Of a stretch of 64,000 nucleotides of DNA, positions 38,852-50,636 are shown one piece after another. The position numbers were made by a program, and so were the translations under genes. How positions within the stretch are numbered: position 1 is the stretch's first letter; every line of letters starts with the position of its first letter. The notes under the pieces are model-generated. The model saw nothing but the letters and a program-made list of their open reading frames with translations, was not told where the DNA came from and searched no databases. Origin of the DNA: Oncomelania hupensis (lineage: Eukaryota; Mollusca; Gastropoda; Littorinimorpha; Pomatiopsidae); the NCBI GenBank assembly GCA_036898135.1, contig CM072515.1:52010534-52074533 (forward strand), read 5' to 3'.

Positions 38852-40654
38852 CGCTCATCTTCGGTGTGAATTTTGGATGTCAGGTATCCTTAGATTGCAA
38901 GATCAGAACAACAAAGGCATCAACATCTGCAAATAAGACATCAAAACACAAATATCAATTTTATCCTCCAAAACGTGTCGGTGTGTTATTTTGTCACCAC
39001 AAAACAGCTTAGTTTAGCAACCCTCCGCACACATTTGTCCATCGAAAGACTTAACCTTGCTTTTGCCAAATTACTTCTCCAATCTTACATGCGAGATTGC
39101 TATTGAAAACTGATGAAAAGTATTGAACACAAATGTCAGAAAGCGACAAAAGCAATTTCTTGAAAAGACCTCGCAGCAATTGTTGAGTCAGGACATGTAA
39201 AATCCCCACTCCCCCACCCAAACCTGCCCCTTCAAAGTAAGCTTAAGTCACAGGATTAAGATATATCCGAAAAGACCACACAGCTTTTAGTAACAACAAC
39301 AACAGTAACAGCAAAAAAATACACACACACACAAAAACACGACCTTATTCAACAACCACAGACAACATTCCACCTTATTTTACAATCAGACATGTACTCA
39401 TTCAGTCTGTTTCCTTTCAAAGCAGTGTGATGAAGTGATGACGGCTGGGTTCGATCACAGTCTACTAAATAAGCAGGATGATCAATCTGCTGCTAGTCTC
39501 CAAAGCCAAGCAGGACCGGCGTCCTCATTGGTCAACCTGTACCAATGACTGAAAGCTATACAGCAGTACATTGTGAGCGAAGTAGTGTCAAGTATTTTAA
39601 TCTTCTTCTTATTCTTCTTTTGCGTCTTCTTCTACTTCTTCTTCGTCGTCGTAGTCTCCTTCGTAATGAGTAAATGAATGAATCAACAGCGTATAACGTC
39701 ATTACAGAGAGATGACGTCTGAGCTAATAAGCTTCCGTCAACATCAAGATGCAAACCCAGGTTCTCCTTCACACAAAGCAAACATTCTACCACCAAGCCA
39801 ATTGCTGCCCTTAAGTTATGTTTATCAGTTTATAGTCCCCTCTCTTCCCGTAAGGATTTTCAGAGAGGAGACTCTCAATTTGCCCTTAAAACAACACCAG
39901 ACCTATTTATATAGTTTATAAAATGGACCCATCCTAATGAAAATATCTTTATATATACTTCGGATACAGTCATCCATAACAAGAATTCTATTGAAAAGAT
40001 TGTAGTACAAAGTGTGTCCCGTTGACGAGGAGGCAAATACTTCAGCAAAATATTCAGTCTTAATTACAGAAGAGTCGGCTTTTCTCTTGCCACCCCTGTG
40101 GAGCTAGACTACCGAGTGATGACAAAACAAAGCGAGCCCAGTGATGCTAGTTTTAACACATCGACATTTGGTGTTTGACTGTTCTGTGTCTGTTTAGCGA
40201 TGGATGGCGTTCTTGTCCGGATCTCGCATGGAGGACATTTGACATTCAAAGTTTCACAACTGAAAATGCGTCTCGTCGTAATCTTCAGATTATTACCGTT
40301 TTTTGGACTTTCAGTGTTTTGTCATGACACGGCAGAAGTGTTTTAGCAAGTGGGAGCAGGTCTAGTGAAAACATCCCTAGGGGGTCCTTTTCTTTTTGCC
40401 AGACTTCATCGATGTGAAGTTGGTCCTAATGGCAGTGCCCGAGTCCCACGTCTCAAATTGTCAGCGCATACGATCCGATCACAGTTCGGGATCACGTTAT
40501 CTCGCCGTAACTGTGCTGCAAATAAGCATGAAGGGTTCTTTGTATGGCGCGCTTACGAGCCCTAAGAGGTGCTCAAGGCGCTGGTGGCAAACATGACCTG
40601 ACTGAAGCGGCCCAGGACGCCAACTTGCAGCTTGATAAGGGTTAGTGGTGGGGA
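38852..40654. other. Unassigned DNA
   Basis: No gene recognised. Holds the second copy of the 52-base repeat (39820-39871) and a SINE C tail-like block near 40548-40600 (GTGCTCAAGGCGCTGGTGG). Confidence 0.45.
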
Positions 40655-41031
40655 TGGTGTGGTAGCTCAGTGGGTAGTGAGCTGCTTTCCTAGACCAAAG
40701 GTCGCGGGTTCTAACCCTGCAGGGGACCAACTTACGTGTTACAACTTAGCTACGAAACATTTCAGGTCACCGGGGGTTTTCTCAGGGTGCTCCGGTTTCC
40801 TCCCTATTCCCTTCAATAATGGTATTCGATGCAGTCTGACTAAAATTGTCAAAAATTAAAATTCGATTTCCTTTCCTTGTTCTAAATAGCGACGTGCCTT
40901 TACCATGTGTTTGAGTGATGGATGGGTGTTTGTCGTGTATGTAGGAGTGTCTGTACGTGTGACAATGTATGTTGGTTACAGATCGCCGCCCTTTGAGTCT
41001 GATTTAATAGTAATAAGTCGCGTATAGCATC

Positions 41032-41099
<68 letters not shown>
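40655..41099 (+). mobile_element. SINE family B, full-length copy with ATT tail
   Basis: The head has box A GTGGTAGCTCAGTGGGTAGT and box B CGGGTTCTAACCCTGC. The core is GGTTTTCTCAGGGTGCTCCG followed by TTTCCTCC and TTCAATAATGGTATTCGATG. The 3' part ends CGCCGCCCTTTGAGTCTGAT plus an ATT array (41034-41099). The core is shared with SINE family A although their heads differ. Confidence 0.8.
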
Positions 41100-41100
<1 letters not shown>

Positions 41101-41245
41101 GCTAACCCCGACTGAACCACATCCACGCCGAACGATTTAAATGTTTGCGCACGCGTTTATTGGAGTCTGTCTTCTGCTTAATGGATAGAATGCCAGGGTT
41201 GTCTTTACCTTGCCGCTGAGGTTATTTCATAACTTAGTCATGTTA

Positions 41246-41612
41246 GAGTGGCGCAGTAGTGCAGTGCTTTTGGGCACAGGCTAGCAATGTTTCATGTTAA
41301 CCAACGTCGGGAATGGATAGTACTTGGATGGGTTACCATGCTTGAAAGGCAACCACCGAACGACCCTCCCACCCCCCACCCCCAAAAAATTAGTCAGAAG
41401 CGCACGACACACTCAGTCCAGCCCGCTGTGAATGGGGACATAAAAGGACTAAGTTCCAATGGACCTGGATCTGTTTAGAACAGGGGAAGGTAAAGCAGCG
41501 AGGGAGAGGAGATAGGCCCGGCCCTCATTAAGCTGGCCTACAGCAAAGGGAGGTCCCAAACTCCTCCTTCCCAAACGACTGAAATGTTACGGGGGCACCT
41601 TTACTTTTAAGT
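41246..41612 (+). mobile_element. 5S rRNA-like SINE
   Basis: ATAGTACTTGGATGGGTTAC matches the internal control region of 5S rRNA genes, as in SINE3-type elements. The 3' body carries GGGGAAGGTAAAGCAGCGAG, CCTCATTAAGCTGGCC and GCACCTTTACTTT. A second copy is at 62138-62460. It is too diverged in the 5' part to be a working 5S gene. Confidence 0.65.
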
Positions 41613-43457
41613 CACAGGGAGTGAACTGATGCAGCGTGAAGCTTTCTACTTTGTTTAGATTTGAAAACACGTGTAACAATGACATTATTTGAACAAATTA
41701 ATAAATATCGAAATAGGACAAAATGCAATCATGTGTTTTACCAATAAGACGATGGAGCGAAGGTGGGGTGGGGTGGGGGGGGGGAGAGGCACGGGAATCG
41801 GTGGCCCTCTGTATTTACTGCTTCCCCAGTTAACGACAAACTTCTCTGCACACACCGAAGAACCCAACTGCCAAACACTTGACTTGTTCTATTGATTGAA
41901 AAACGTGGACTTCGTAGTACAGTATCACAGCAAAGACCGACTTTAAATCTAATTTACTGTGTTAACCTGGACTAACCCAAAACACAAAACCGCATGGGAC
42001 AGACAACTATCGACTAAACTGATTTCCGAGTCTCTATACCGGAAATCTGTAGTTTATCGGAACAGTCATTTCGGACGTTCGGACATTAATTGCCCAGTCA
42101 CACAACTAACTGCAAAGATCAAATAGAATCCCAAAATCGAAGAAAACTTAAAGGACTCGGGCTGGAAGGACGTAGGGAAGGGGCAGGTTGAAACCAAGGG
42201 CTGTTTTAGAATGACAGAGAGGGAGAAAATAGGGGAGAGAGGGGTAAAGGGGAGAGATGAGCAATGGAATAAAAAAAAAAGTGTGTGTGTAAGAATCAAT
42301 AAGAAGATAGAGGGAAGCAGGAAGAAGAAATAAATCGAGGGTGAAAATGAGAGGAGAGAAGTAAAAGAAAAAAGACAAATCTCAAAGGGTGATGGAAGGG
42401 ATGGGGAGAGGGGGAAGGGGAGGAAGAGAGGCGGAGTGAGTGTGACTTAGAGAAATGAACAAAGCGATAGCAGCGGAGATGGCGGAGGGACTGAAACAAA
42501 AAAATCAAACTAAAGAAAGCACGAATTGACAAACCCCTGGGACCAGCTGACAGATGATTCACAAGGTGAATCATAAAGGAAGAAATATTTAAATATACAA
42601 AAGGAAACGAATTTCCTTTCTTTCTTCTTCCCTCTTTCCTGCTCCTTATTTTCTTTCTTCCCTTCACAACAACCCCAAACCCCCTATTCTTCGTTACCTT
42701 TCTTATATTCTTCCCATTAGATCAGTAGCTTAGCGGGTAATTGGGATAGAGCTTAGGGTTAGGGTTAGGGTTGTCAAACTAGTTGTCAAAAGAGACTGGA
42801 CTAGAGTTAAGAGGATAAAAATCAAATTATGCTATTGAGTGAAGTGTTCTTAAGACATAAAAAAAAGAAACTGCCTCAATCTTATTCTCAGACCAGCATT
42901 CCAGCCCTCCGACAATTAAAATCGAATCCCGCTTCACAACATTTTGTTCGCTCAGACGGTTAAACCCTATGCTGACTTTCTTAAACCAGAAACTAAAACT
43001 CGCGCGACTTGATAGAATCCGATTATATTACTGAATGGTGTGTGTCTTCAACGAGAAACGAACAATCGCGCATTTTAGTAAAATACAATTCGGCATTTGA
43101 ATTGTTTGTTCCTATTTACAACAACAACAACAAACACCTCTGTCGCAGACTGCTATTCACCAGAAGAACAAAACATAGCACTCACAACTTCATTTTGGCA
43201 GATAAAGGCCGGTCATCAAAAACAAAATATTACATTTTATCGAAAGTTGCATTGCTGGACATGTTTTCTTATCATCACAGGGTAAGCTACACTCAAACAA
43301 ACAAACCAATCAACAAAAACAAACAATGCCGAACCAAAAAAATAACAACAAGAAAAAAGGCGTATACGCCAAATTTGGAGAAATTTCGTTCAGCGGAAGG
43401 AGCGTAAGATATCGGTTTAAAAACGGACGACAAGGATGAAAACAAGGTATTCCTCAC
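41613..43457. other. Unassigned DNA with a short telomere-like run
   Basis: 42754-42773 holds three TTAGGG units. Purine-rich tracts occupy about 42160-42480. No coding exon recognised. Confidence 0.45.
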
Positions 43458-43613
43458 CTTTCCTTTGCGCGCCAAAGCTGTCATCTGGTTGCACCTTGTC
43501 TTCATCGATCACTATTAGGAACTGTGTCAACAGTTTGTTCTCCAAGTTCACCGTCTCCACCGCCGACTCGAACGCTCGTTTTTGGCCCTGGAAAGCTGGC
43601 TCATACAAAAACC
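43458..43613 (-). CDS. Exon resembling ionotropic glutamate receptor amino-terminal domain
   Basis: A 156-base exon on the - strand with acceptor TGTTTCAG| and donor AAAG|GTGAGG. It encodes FLYEPAFQGQKRAFESAVET and KVQPDDSFGAQRK within 51 full codons plus split codons at each edge. The pattern of a helix with FESAVETVN, followed by a strand and PDDSFxAxxK, fits the start of the ligand-binding-protein-like amino-terminal domain of kainate/AMPA-type receptors. No other exon of the gene was found in the window, so introns must be long. If real, the gene is membrane-bound and neural. A remote family could also fit. Confidence 0.55.
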
Positions 43614-43627
43614 CTGAAACACAAAAA

Positions 43628-43629
<2 letters not shown>

Positions 43630-43682
<53 letters not shown>

Positions 43683-43712
43683 AGTAATTAATTAATTTTA
43701 AAAAACAACAAC

Positions 43713-43772
<60 letters not shown>

Positions 43773-43876
43773 AAGAAGAAGAAGAAGAAGAAGAAGAAGA
43801 AGAAGAAGAAGAAGAAGAAGAAGAAGAAGAAGAAGAAGAAGAAGAAGAAGAAGAAGAAAAAGAAGAAGAAGAAGAA
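43630..43876. repeat. (AAAT)n, (AAT)n and (GAA)n compound array
   Basis: AAAT 43630-43681, AAT 43712-43743, GAA 43744-43876. On the - strand it lies just upstream of the receptor-like exon, and its AAAT part ends about 16 bases from the acceptor site. Confidence 0.95.
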
Positions 43877-44073
43877 AAGGTTTCTGAACTTTTTCTAAAA
43901 ACTAAAATTTCTGGACCTTGAAGTGGGGTGATTGAATTACAGATAATTTCCGAGCTCTCATTGGGGGCATTCGCCTTCAAATCATCAAATTCGAATAGTT
44001 GCAAAGGGTCCCGAATAATTACCAACTTTTTAAAAACGTTTTCCAACACCAGCTTACAGAATCCTATTTTATC

Positions 44074-44540
44074 ATATCCCGTAACTCTGAGGTCGTTGGG
44101 GCACCACAGATGATCGTTTAACCAGAATACTCCATCTTTCTCTGTCCTCAGGAACCCTGATGGTTTCGCTCAGTGTCAAGCCAGTCCATTCTCGAATGTT
44201 GTCCTCCCACCTCTTTTTCGATCTGCCTCTTCTTCTACCTCCTTGCACTGTGCCTTGCAAGATGGTCTTTTGCAAGGCTTGATGATCTAGTGACGTGGCC
44301 ATACCATCGAAGTTTCCGTTTTTTCACCACTGTGAGCATGTCATCGTGTTGTCCAATGGCTTGTGTGATGGTCTGTAGGACTTCGTCGTTGGTGATGTGC
44401 TGGGTATAGGAAATGCCCAGAAGTCTTCTGTAGCACCTCATCTCCATGCTTTGTATTCTTCGTTGTAGATCTGCTGTGAGAGTCCACGTTTCGCAAGCGT
44501 ATAGGAAGATGGAGATGACAAGGGATCGCAGCAGAATAAC
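44074..44540 (-). pseudogene. RTE-like LINE, 3' end of ORF
   Basis: The - strand encodes EMRCYRRLLGISYTQHITND, QAIGQHDDMLTVVKKRKLRW, KTILQGTVQGGRRRG and RWEDNIREWTGL up to VPQRPQSYGI. It is the best preserved copy of the family's C-terminal end, with few frameshifts. An ATT array (44547-44637) cuts it at the 5' side. Confidence 0.85.
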
Positions 44541-44546
44541 ACAATA

Positions 44547-44567
44547 ACGATTATGATTATTATTATG

Positions 44568-44614
<47 letters not shown>

Positions 44615-44637
44615 TTTTATTATTATTATTATGATCA
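44547..44637. repeat. (ATT)n array
   Basis: Interrupted trinucleotide repeat next to the RTE fragment. Confidence 0.95.
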
Positions 44638-44640
44638 TCA

Positions 44641-46429
44641 TCACCATCCTTAATGTTGGGATCTTACAGTGAGGTATACACAAGTAACGTCCCCGGTACT
44701 ACACTGCATGCTCCATAGCTGTGCAACAACAGAGAAGAGCGATGACACCATATCCTGAATTGCGAACATCATCGTTTTCCTCATGAAGGCAGTGTTCTCA
44801 TACTTACAAGGCACCCTCCCACCGTTATGTGCTTAGCTGGAATGTTTTCTTACCTTCCTATTCTACCCCGTCACCCACCCGCCTATCCAACTCTCATCTG
44901 CTCAGAGACTAACCCGCACTGGCTAAGCTATATCAGTGTTATATAAGAGCCCACTGCACTGCGCATGCTATTGTAGCGTGAAAGTCTACGGTTATTGTCA
45001 CAAGCAGACCCTTTTACCCCTCACTATTTGAGCTTTTGCTTGGTTAGCAGTAGTAAAACTTAGAAGGTTACTGTAGTCTATAGCAGACGATTGAGGTATA
45101 ACTGATGTGTACACTCACACACTGCGAGCTGACGCGAGCCGTTTAGTGACATCATCGCAACCTACGATCGAGTTTTGAACTTTATAGCCACTTAGATTGT
45201 TTCAGCCAATCGGGACACAGGTAGAGTGGTTAGGACCGGTTCTGGCTGATTCAGTCAGTTGTGTGGAAAGCTCTGAGCAGTACACAGTTACACTCGAGCA
45301 GAGAAATATCTCCACTGATAGAACAGGGAAGCAGTGCTTGTTGAATATTTGAATTCAATCAAAGAACAGGGAAGCAGTGCTTGTTGAATATTTGAATTCA
45401 ATCAAGAAGCCACGGGCCTGACATTGTCGAACAGGTAAATGAACATACTTCTGTTTCATCGTGATGTATTTATATTATTGTTGAAATTATGTTTGTGGAA
45501 TTTGCTATGCATAGATTTGAATTGTTAGTCCGACTTTGCCTTACCACGTGGAGAAGCCGAACACGTGTCAAGCACGACCGGGACGCCATGTTGTATACTT
45601 GACGGAACCACTGTTGTTTAACTTATATGTATGCTTGCAGACCAGTGGCTATACCAGTGAATGTTTATTATATTATTAATTCTTTATGTGTATAGTTAGC
45701 CACGATTTATATTTATGTATGTATAGGAAATTGGAGTAGAGATTCCAGTGGGCCACCGACTTAGCAGAATGTTCGTCGCTTATGCATAGAGATGTGGAGC
45801 TATCATTGAGGGCTACTTTGGCTTTCAGTGAGACGCTCTGCACAGACCTATAATTCAGGGGTGTGCAGAATTTCGTCTCATATGTTACAGACGAGCAGGC
45901 GGGATATCGTAAGCCCAACTCAACACAGAATAGAACCTAATCTACGATTCGAGTTGGCTGCCGAGGCATCTACAGTATCGTGCACAGATAGCCCCAAACG
46001 TCGTACGAAAAGTCAAAGACTACACGACGACCCAGCGTGTACCAGAAGCTACCTCAACGCAGCGCTTCACCCACGCATCCATTCAGTTAAGTGCCCAGAA
46101 AACAGTGCACTAAAACTGTATCAAAAGGACCACAGTAGTCCACTCTTCATGAACGCTAGTATCCAGTGCCCTATGAAGAAAAAGTAGCTGCCTAGATTAT
46201 CAGCGAGCGAACCATTCGCAGTGACAATTGAACTTTTAAGTTAGATTCGTACTTCGAAGATCGTGTATAGAGTAGAAGAAATAAATGAGTGATTTTGACT
46301 GTTATCAAGTGGCTGGACTACATATGATTCATAGCCGTGTGAAAGCTAGTGTGACAGTGATCTTTTACCATTTTTCTATCTATCTCTGTACCCCAGCCTA
46401 AACACAGACCGAGCTAAACAAATAAATGT
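44641..46429. other. Unassigned; promoter-like features and a 43-bp tandem duplication
   Basis: TTATATAAGAG near 44939, CTGCGCATGC near 44957 and CAGCCAATCG near 45204 look like core-promoter and CCAAT elements. GAACAGGGAAGCAGTGCTTG...TCAA is duplicated at 45321-45363 and 45364-45405. A 119-codon frame at 45828-46187 (+) has no recognised motif. It could be a solo LTR or the 5' part of an unknown transcript; I cannot decide. Confidence 0.35.
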
Positions 46430-46435
46430 ATTAAA

Positions 46436-47444
46436 CAGTGATGTCCCGAGGCCTCGGACATCGGTCATGGTCCGATTCGTTTGGAAAATGACCGAATGGA
46501 AACACCTGTGTCCCGTCAAATGTCCGATTCTATTGCGAAATTAGCGGTCATTGTCCGATAGTATTATGACTAGAGCGGTCACTGCAAGAAACATCTGTAC
46601 AAACTGGAGTGTCAAAGCCGTTAAAACGAGTTTGAATAGTGGACAATGCTAGACTATTTAGTTCATTCCGTCGAACAACAAAAGGGCCGCAACTCTCGAC
46701 ACTTTTGAAAGGGAAATAACCGACACCATACTTCCTCTGCAAGATCTTACTACGCTCAAAATGCCGCCGAAGAAAAAGCTTTGTGTTGCTAAAGGGCTGT
46801 CTGTTTTGAGCTCGTTTTTGAAGAAAAAGGAAGAGACAACTGTCTGTGACAAGTCTGCTGATATTCAGTTTGCAGGGCCCTCGGCTTCATCAGGTTGAAG
46901 GCGGAGGTGAGAAAGAAACGAAAGAAGGCGATGAAACGAAAGTAGGGGCTAGTACTAGTAGTAGAAAGTTAGTTCAGAGCTGGTTTACCATGTTCCCTTG
47001 GCTTCGTTTTGACAGAGAAAAGGAGCTCATGTTCTGCAGTATCTGCCTAGAAGATGGAGTTGCCAGAAATTCATTTACTAATGGTTGCAGTAACTTTCGA
47101 AAATCCGCTCTTTTAGATCATGCATGAACAGAGGATCACAAAAACGCCTTGCTCACACCTATTCGTGTAGAAAACGAACAGAAGTGTCAAGTCATTCAAA
47201 TGACAAAAGAAGAGCACGCTATCACTCAAAATAACACATTTTTAAACTGTTTACACAACAAAGTTTTTGTTTTACTTTATTCATATTTATTCTCAGTCAC
47301 TGTCTTCTAAAGAAGCACCATTAATCGGTTCGCTTCACAATCTGAATGTCCTATTGCTTTTATGTAGTCAGGACATGATGTCCGATTAGTTTTATGATTT
47401 AGGACATTTTGTCCCATTGCCCTCTAATCCTAGGAACACCACTG
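46436..47444 (+). mobile_element. hAT-like DNA transposon, 1.0 kb, decayed
   Basis: The left end CAGTGATGTCCCGAGG and the reverse complement of the right end CAGTGGTGTTCCTAGG agree at 13 of 16 bases, in the hAT style. ATTAAA is found immediately outside both ends. Motifs of the form TGTCC(GAT) recur at 46446-46560 and 47348-47420 near both ends, like subterminal transposase sites. It carries a broken zinc-finger ORF at 46761-47260. The catalytic core is absent, so it is internally deleted or non-autonomous. Confidence 0.7.
46761..47260 (+). pseudogene. N-terminal zinc-finger part of a hAT/ZNF862-type protein, broken
   Basis: ATG at 46761 opens a frame with a nuclear-signal-like MPPKKKLCV that stops at 46893. 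Overlapping it in another frame is SRKLVQSWFTMFPWLRFD, MFCSICLEDG, NSFTNGCSNFRKSALLDH and, after an in-frame TGA at 47125, TEDHKNALLTPI. The C-x2-C...H...H arrangement is a TTF/BED-like finger as in ZNF862-type proteins and hAT transposases. A frameshift and a stop show it is dead. Confidence 0.65.
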
Positions 47445-48150
47445 ATTAAAGTAATTCACCGGGTGACTCACTAGCGGTCCACATAGAATAAGGCGTGAGG
47501 GTTACAGCATTCCATTGTGCAGAGCCCAGCAACAATAAAACCCCACGTCATAGTTATCATCATCATCATCACTATCAACATCAACCTATAAGAAGCAACA
47601 CTTGAACAGTAGCTATCATTATTATCATCATCATCATCATCATCATCATCATATATAATATATCTTTACTGTCCAACGTTTACATTACATTATAAAAGAA
47701 GAAAATTGCATTTGGCGTGGGCGCAAAACATTACATAAAATAAATAAATAAGCAATAAATAAAAATGTCCAGGCATACATCAATCATAGCCTAACTTATG
47801 AAGCTAAAACAAGAATAAAAGAGAAAATATTATTATTGTACAAGTTAATCAAAGAAAATAGTTCATTTTTAAGACTTTGTCCAACCCAAAACATTGGCAG
47901 CGCTAACATCATACTAAAATGTCAGATTCAGATGTTTTGTCATCATCACCAATATCATCATCGTCGTCATCTGAGTCTTACAGACATCTTAATTGACAAC
48001 ATATCTTTAGTTTATTCAACCTCAAAAGAAATACAGAATGATTGAAAGAACAACCGAAAGAAAAAGAAAAGCGCAAAGAAGAGACGCGTATGCATATGGC
48101 TAACCCTACTAAAAAAAAAACGTTATTTGATGTCAAGCAATATAATGCAA
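47445..48150. other. Unassigned DNA
   Basis: Short (ATC)n run at 47620-47652. No gene seen. Confidence 0.4.
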
Positions 48151-48449
48151 GCGTTTTGGCCGAGTGGTCTAAGGCGGGGCTAACTTGCCTTGTCCACAGG
48201 CCAGAAACCTATGGTGCCTGACAGGTGTGGAATCGATCCAGCATCTTGGCGTTATGTTTCCCCGAATATTATATACTTTCGTCTCGGGGAACGTCTCGAG
48301 GATTTTTTTCGGGTACTCCGAATCGTTCCCCCAGCAAAATTTCAAAAACACACTTACTGCTAGGTAGGTTGGATTTGGGCGCGCCACAGATTGCGACTAC
48401 CATGGAAGGCGACCCAGGATTTCTTGATGAAAAGGGACAATAAAGTGTT
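48151..48449 (+). mobile_element. SINE family A, full-length copy
   Basis: Head GCGTTTTGGCCGAGTGGTCT, box B region CTGACAGGTGTGGAATCGAT, a core related to the 31801 copy, and a 3' end with GGGACAATAAAGTG followed by an AAC-rich tail. Confidence 0.8.
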
Positions 48450-48599
48450 AAAACAACAACAACAACACATTCATTATTACAACAAAAAAAAACATTCATT
48501 ATTGATAACATTTAGGTCAGCATGAACCAAACGCAGCGGCAATCGCAGCCTTGATGCAAAGTCGGATACAACGTCTTCTCTATTGTCCCCAAGAAAGAA
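48450..48599. other. Short spacer with AAC-rich SINE tail
   Basis: (AAC)n at about 48452-48466. No other feature. Confidence 0.5.
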
Positions 48600-48672
48600 A
48601 GAAATTACTCTTATAAAGCGCACTTATAAGCTCAGAGAGCTTCTCAAGGCGCTGGCCACCAATATCCAGCAA
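48600..48672 (-). repeat. SINE family C tail fragment
   Basis: CTTATAAGCTCAGAGAGCTT and CAAGGCGCTGGCCACC are the reverse complement of the body of the 17571 SINE. The tRNA-like head is absent. Confidence 0.65.
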
Positions 48673-50398
48673 TCAAAGCAAACAAACAAAAACAAACGAA
48701 GAAGCAAACGCGCTCAAGCAAGATGCAACTTTGGCGTCAACAAGTCAGTTTAAAGTAGAACCAGATCACAGCTGCAAAGCCTTGCTATTCACTCCTATTT
48801 CGTTGGTGGGTGTGGGTGTGCGTGTGTAGGGGGGGAGGGGCGGATTGGAGCGGAGAGAGGAGCTGTAAAAGGTGAGAGAAGATGAAGAAGAAAGTCAGCG
48901 ATCAGCAGTAAATTGGGTGTGATCTGCCTGCGAAATGGGAGCTGCCAGATCCCCATTTCAGATAATCTCAATTTTTGCATTTTAATCAGTCGACGACTGG
49001 GCAAAGATTGACAAATACCTGCAGCCGCTGGGGGACCTAGCAGGCTGCCCTTGCATGCTGCAGTGTTGCAATGCGCACAGCAAATCTTTGCTTAACAGCC
49101 CTGTTGCCACTCGTTTCGACCTTCCCCTTGGCTCTGCGCAAACTGATGGTTGGTTGGTGGCTTCTTTTATTAACGTATTTTTTCTCTCACCAAGATGAGG
49201 CCCAAATTGAGAGTCGGTGATCTATCAGCCATATAGGCTGTGTTCAGGCGTAATGCTTAAAGTATGGCTGATACGCAGATTTCGGTCAACTTTTCGGGCA
49301 TGCTGCACTGGACTGCCTTACGGGCTATAGTTATCCATGAACAAGACTGTGCTTAACGGACTGTTCACACTTTTTTTTAGAAGATGTTACATTAACAACA
49401 ACAATTATTATATTGTAGTACAGTTATTAATTGTTCTTATATAACACGCAAATATTTGAATCGCAAGAATGGACGTTTCCATAACGATCCTTTCGATGGT
49501 GTTCCCCAGCCCCGCCAACACACCCTCGTGCCATCCAAGCGACATATTAAAAAAACCGGCAATTCTGTGGACTGTACGGGTGACATGATGAAGTAAGTAT
49601 ACCAACACAGGTGGCATGGTGGTCCATGGCGTTGATAATGCACGAGATGCCGCGTTGGCGTCTTATGTAAAGTTAGTTGATCAAATGTCACCGCCTTGTG
49701 TATCTCTATGAGCCTATAGTGCGGTATGTAAGAACAACCAGGCTTAATATTTTGACCGCCCAGAATTTTAAGCTTGTCTGCCCCCCCCCCCCCCAAAAAA
49801 AAAAAAAAAAATTCGTTAACCTGTAATAAAGATTACTTAACTTTGCTTCTGTATAATTATGTTACCAGCAATTATTACAAATCTACGCTGGTGTTCAAAA
49901 TAAAATTGAAATAAAATTATGTATGCTTTGCAATCTATAATGATGGCGGCTCCGAGTTTAAAGCAGCAAAATCACTTTCATCATGTTAAAGACTCCCCCC
50001 CTCTCCCCCACCCTCTTCCCTCGCCCCCGAAGCATGTTCACAACCCAAGAACAGAAATCACGTGTTCGCTGGAAAGCCCGCTGGGACCAAAGGTGTTTAA
50101 AATATCATCTAATATCCAAAATTGTCAGGATAAAAGCGTTTTTGGATTTTTATGTTTACAGATGAATTTAGCCAACACCGCTCCTAAACCCCGAGACTTA
50201 GTCGTTTTCTGGAATTGCCTTGCCTTGCCTTGCCTATTGGATGTTTCTGTATACGAATGATTAACCCTGTGACAGAGTCGTAATGGGTTTACTTAGATGC
50301 TTGCTACATTACAGTCGCGCTTTGATAGGATTATCTCCCGTTCAAATATCACTCAATACTGGGCGACTCAGCTCCTAGCCTTTGTTTTTCTCCCACAG
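48673..50398. other. Unassigned DNA
   Basis: No gene recognised. A C-run followed by an A-run at 49780-49810 is the only marked structure. Confidence 0.4.
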
Positions 50399-50636
50399 CA
50401 ACATCAGTGTGCAATCTTTTGGCAGAATCATCTCTGGGCCAAATGTCGGTCATTCATTCTCCGTGTGCTTCAAGCCATTTACAGGGGCAATTTACACGTT
50501 TTGTGACGTCGTCTACATTTCACCATGTAGCGACATCCAACCTGGCAGCTATTACGGCATATTGTGTAGGCAATTGTATAGTACTTTTGGCGTCGCAGAG
50601 GCTTTGATTGGTGTCGTAGTTGCATTTGACATGTGA
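50399..50636 (+). CDS. Candidate 3'-terminal exon, unknown product
   Basis: A strong acceptor (TTTGTTTTTCTCCCACAG|) opens a frame of 78 codons ending in TGA. It reads NISVQSFGRIISGPNVGHSF, FCDVVYISPCSD and VAEALIGVVVAFDM, with five cysteines, suggesting a secreted or extracellular domain. I do not recognise the family and found no upstream exon. It may be chance: the evidence is only the acceptor, the open length and ordinary amino-acid composition. Confidence 0.25.

Noticed and set aside
41280..41335. 5S rRNA gene
   Set aside because: Only the internal control region resembles 5S; the rest differs and a SINE body follows.
45828..46187. 119-codon frame as a protein gene
   Set aside because: Composition is ordinary but no motif, splice context or similarity could be seen; left as unassigned.
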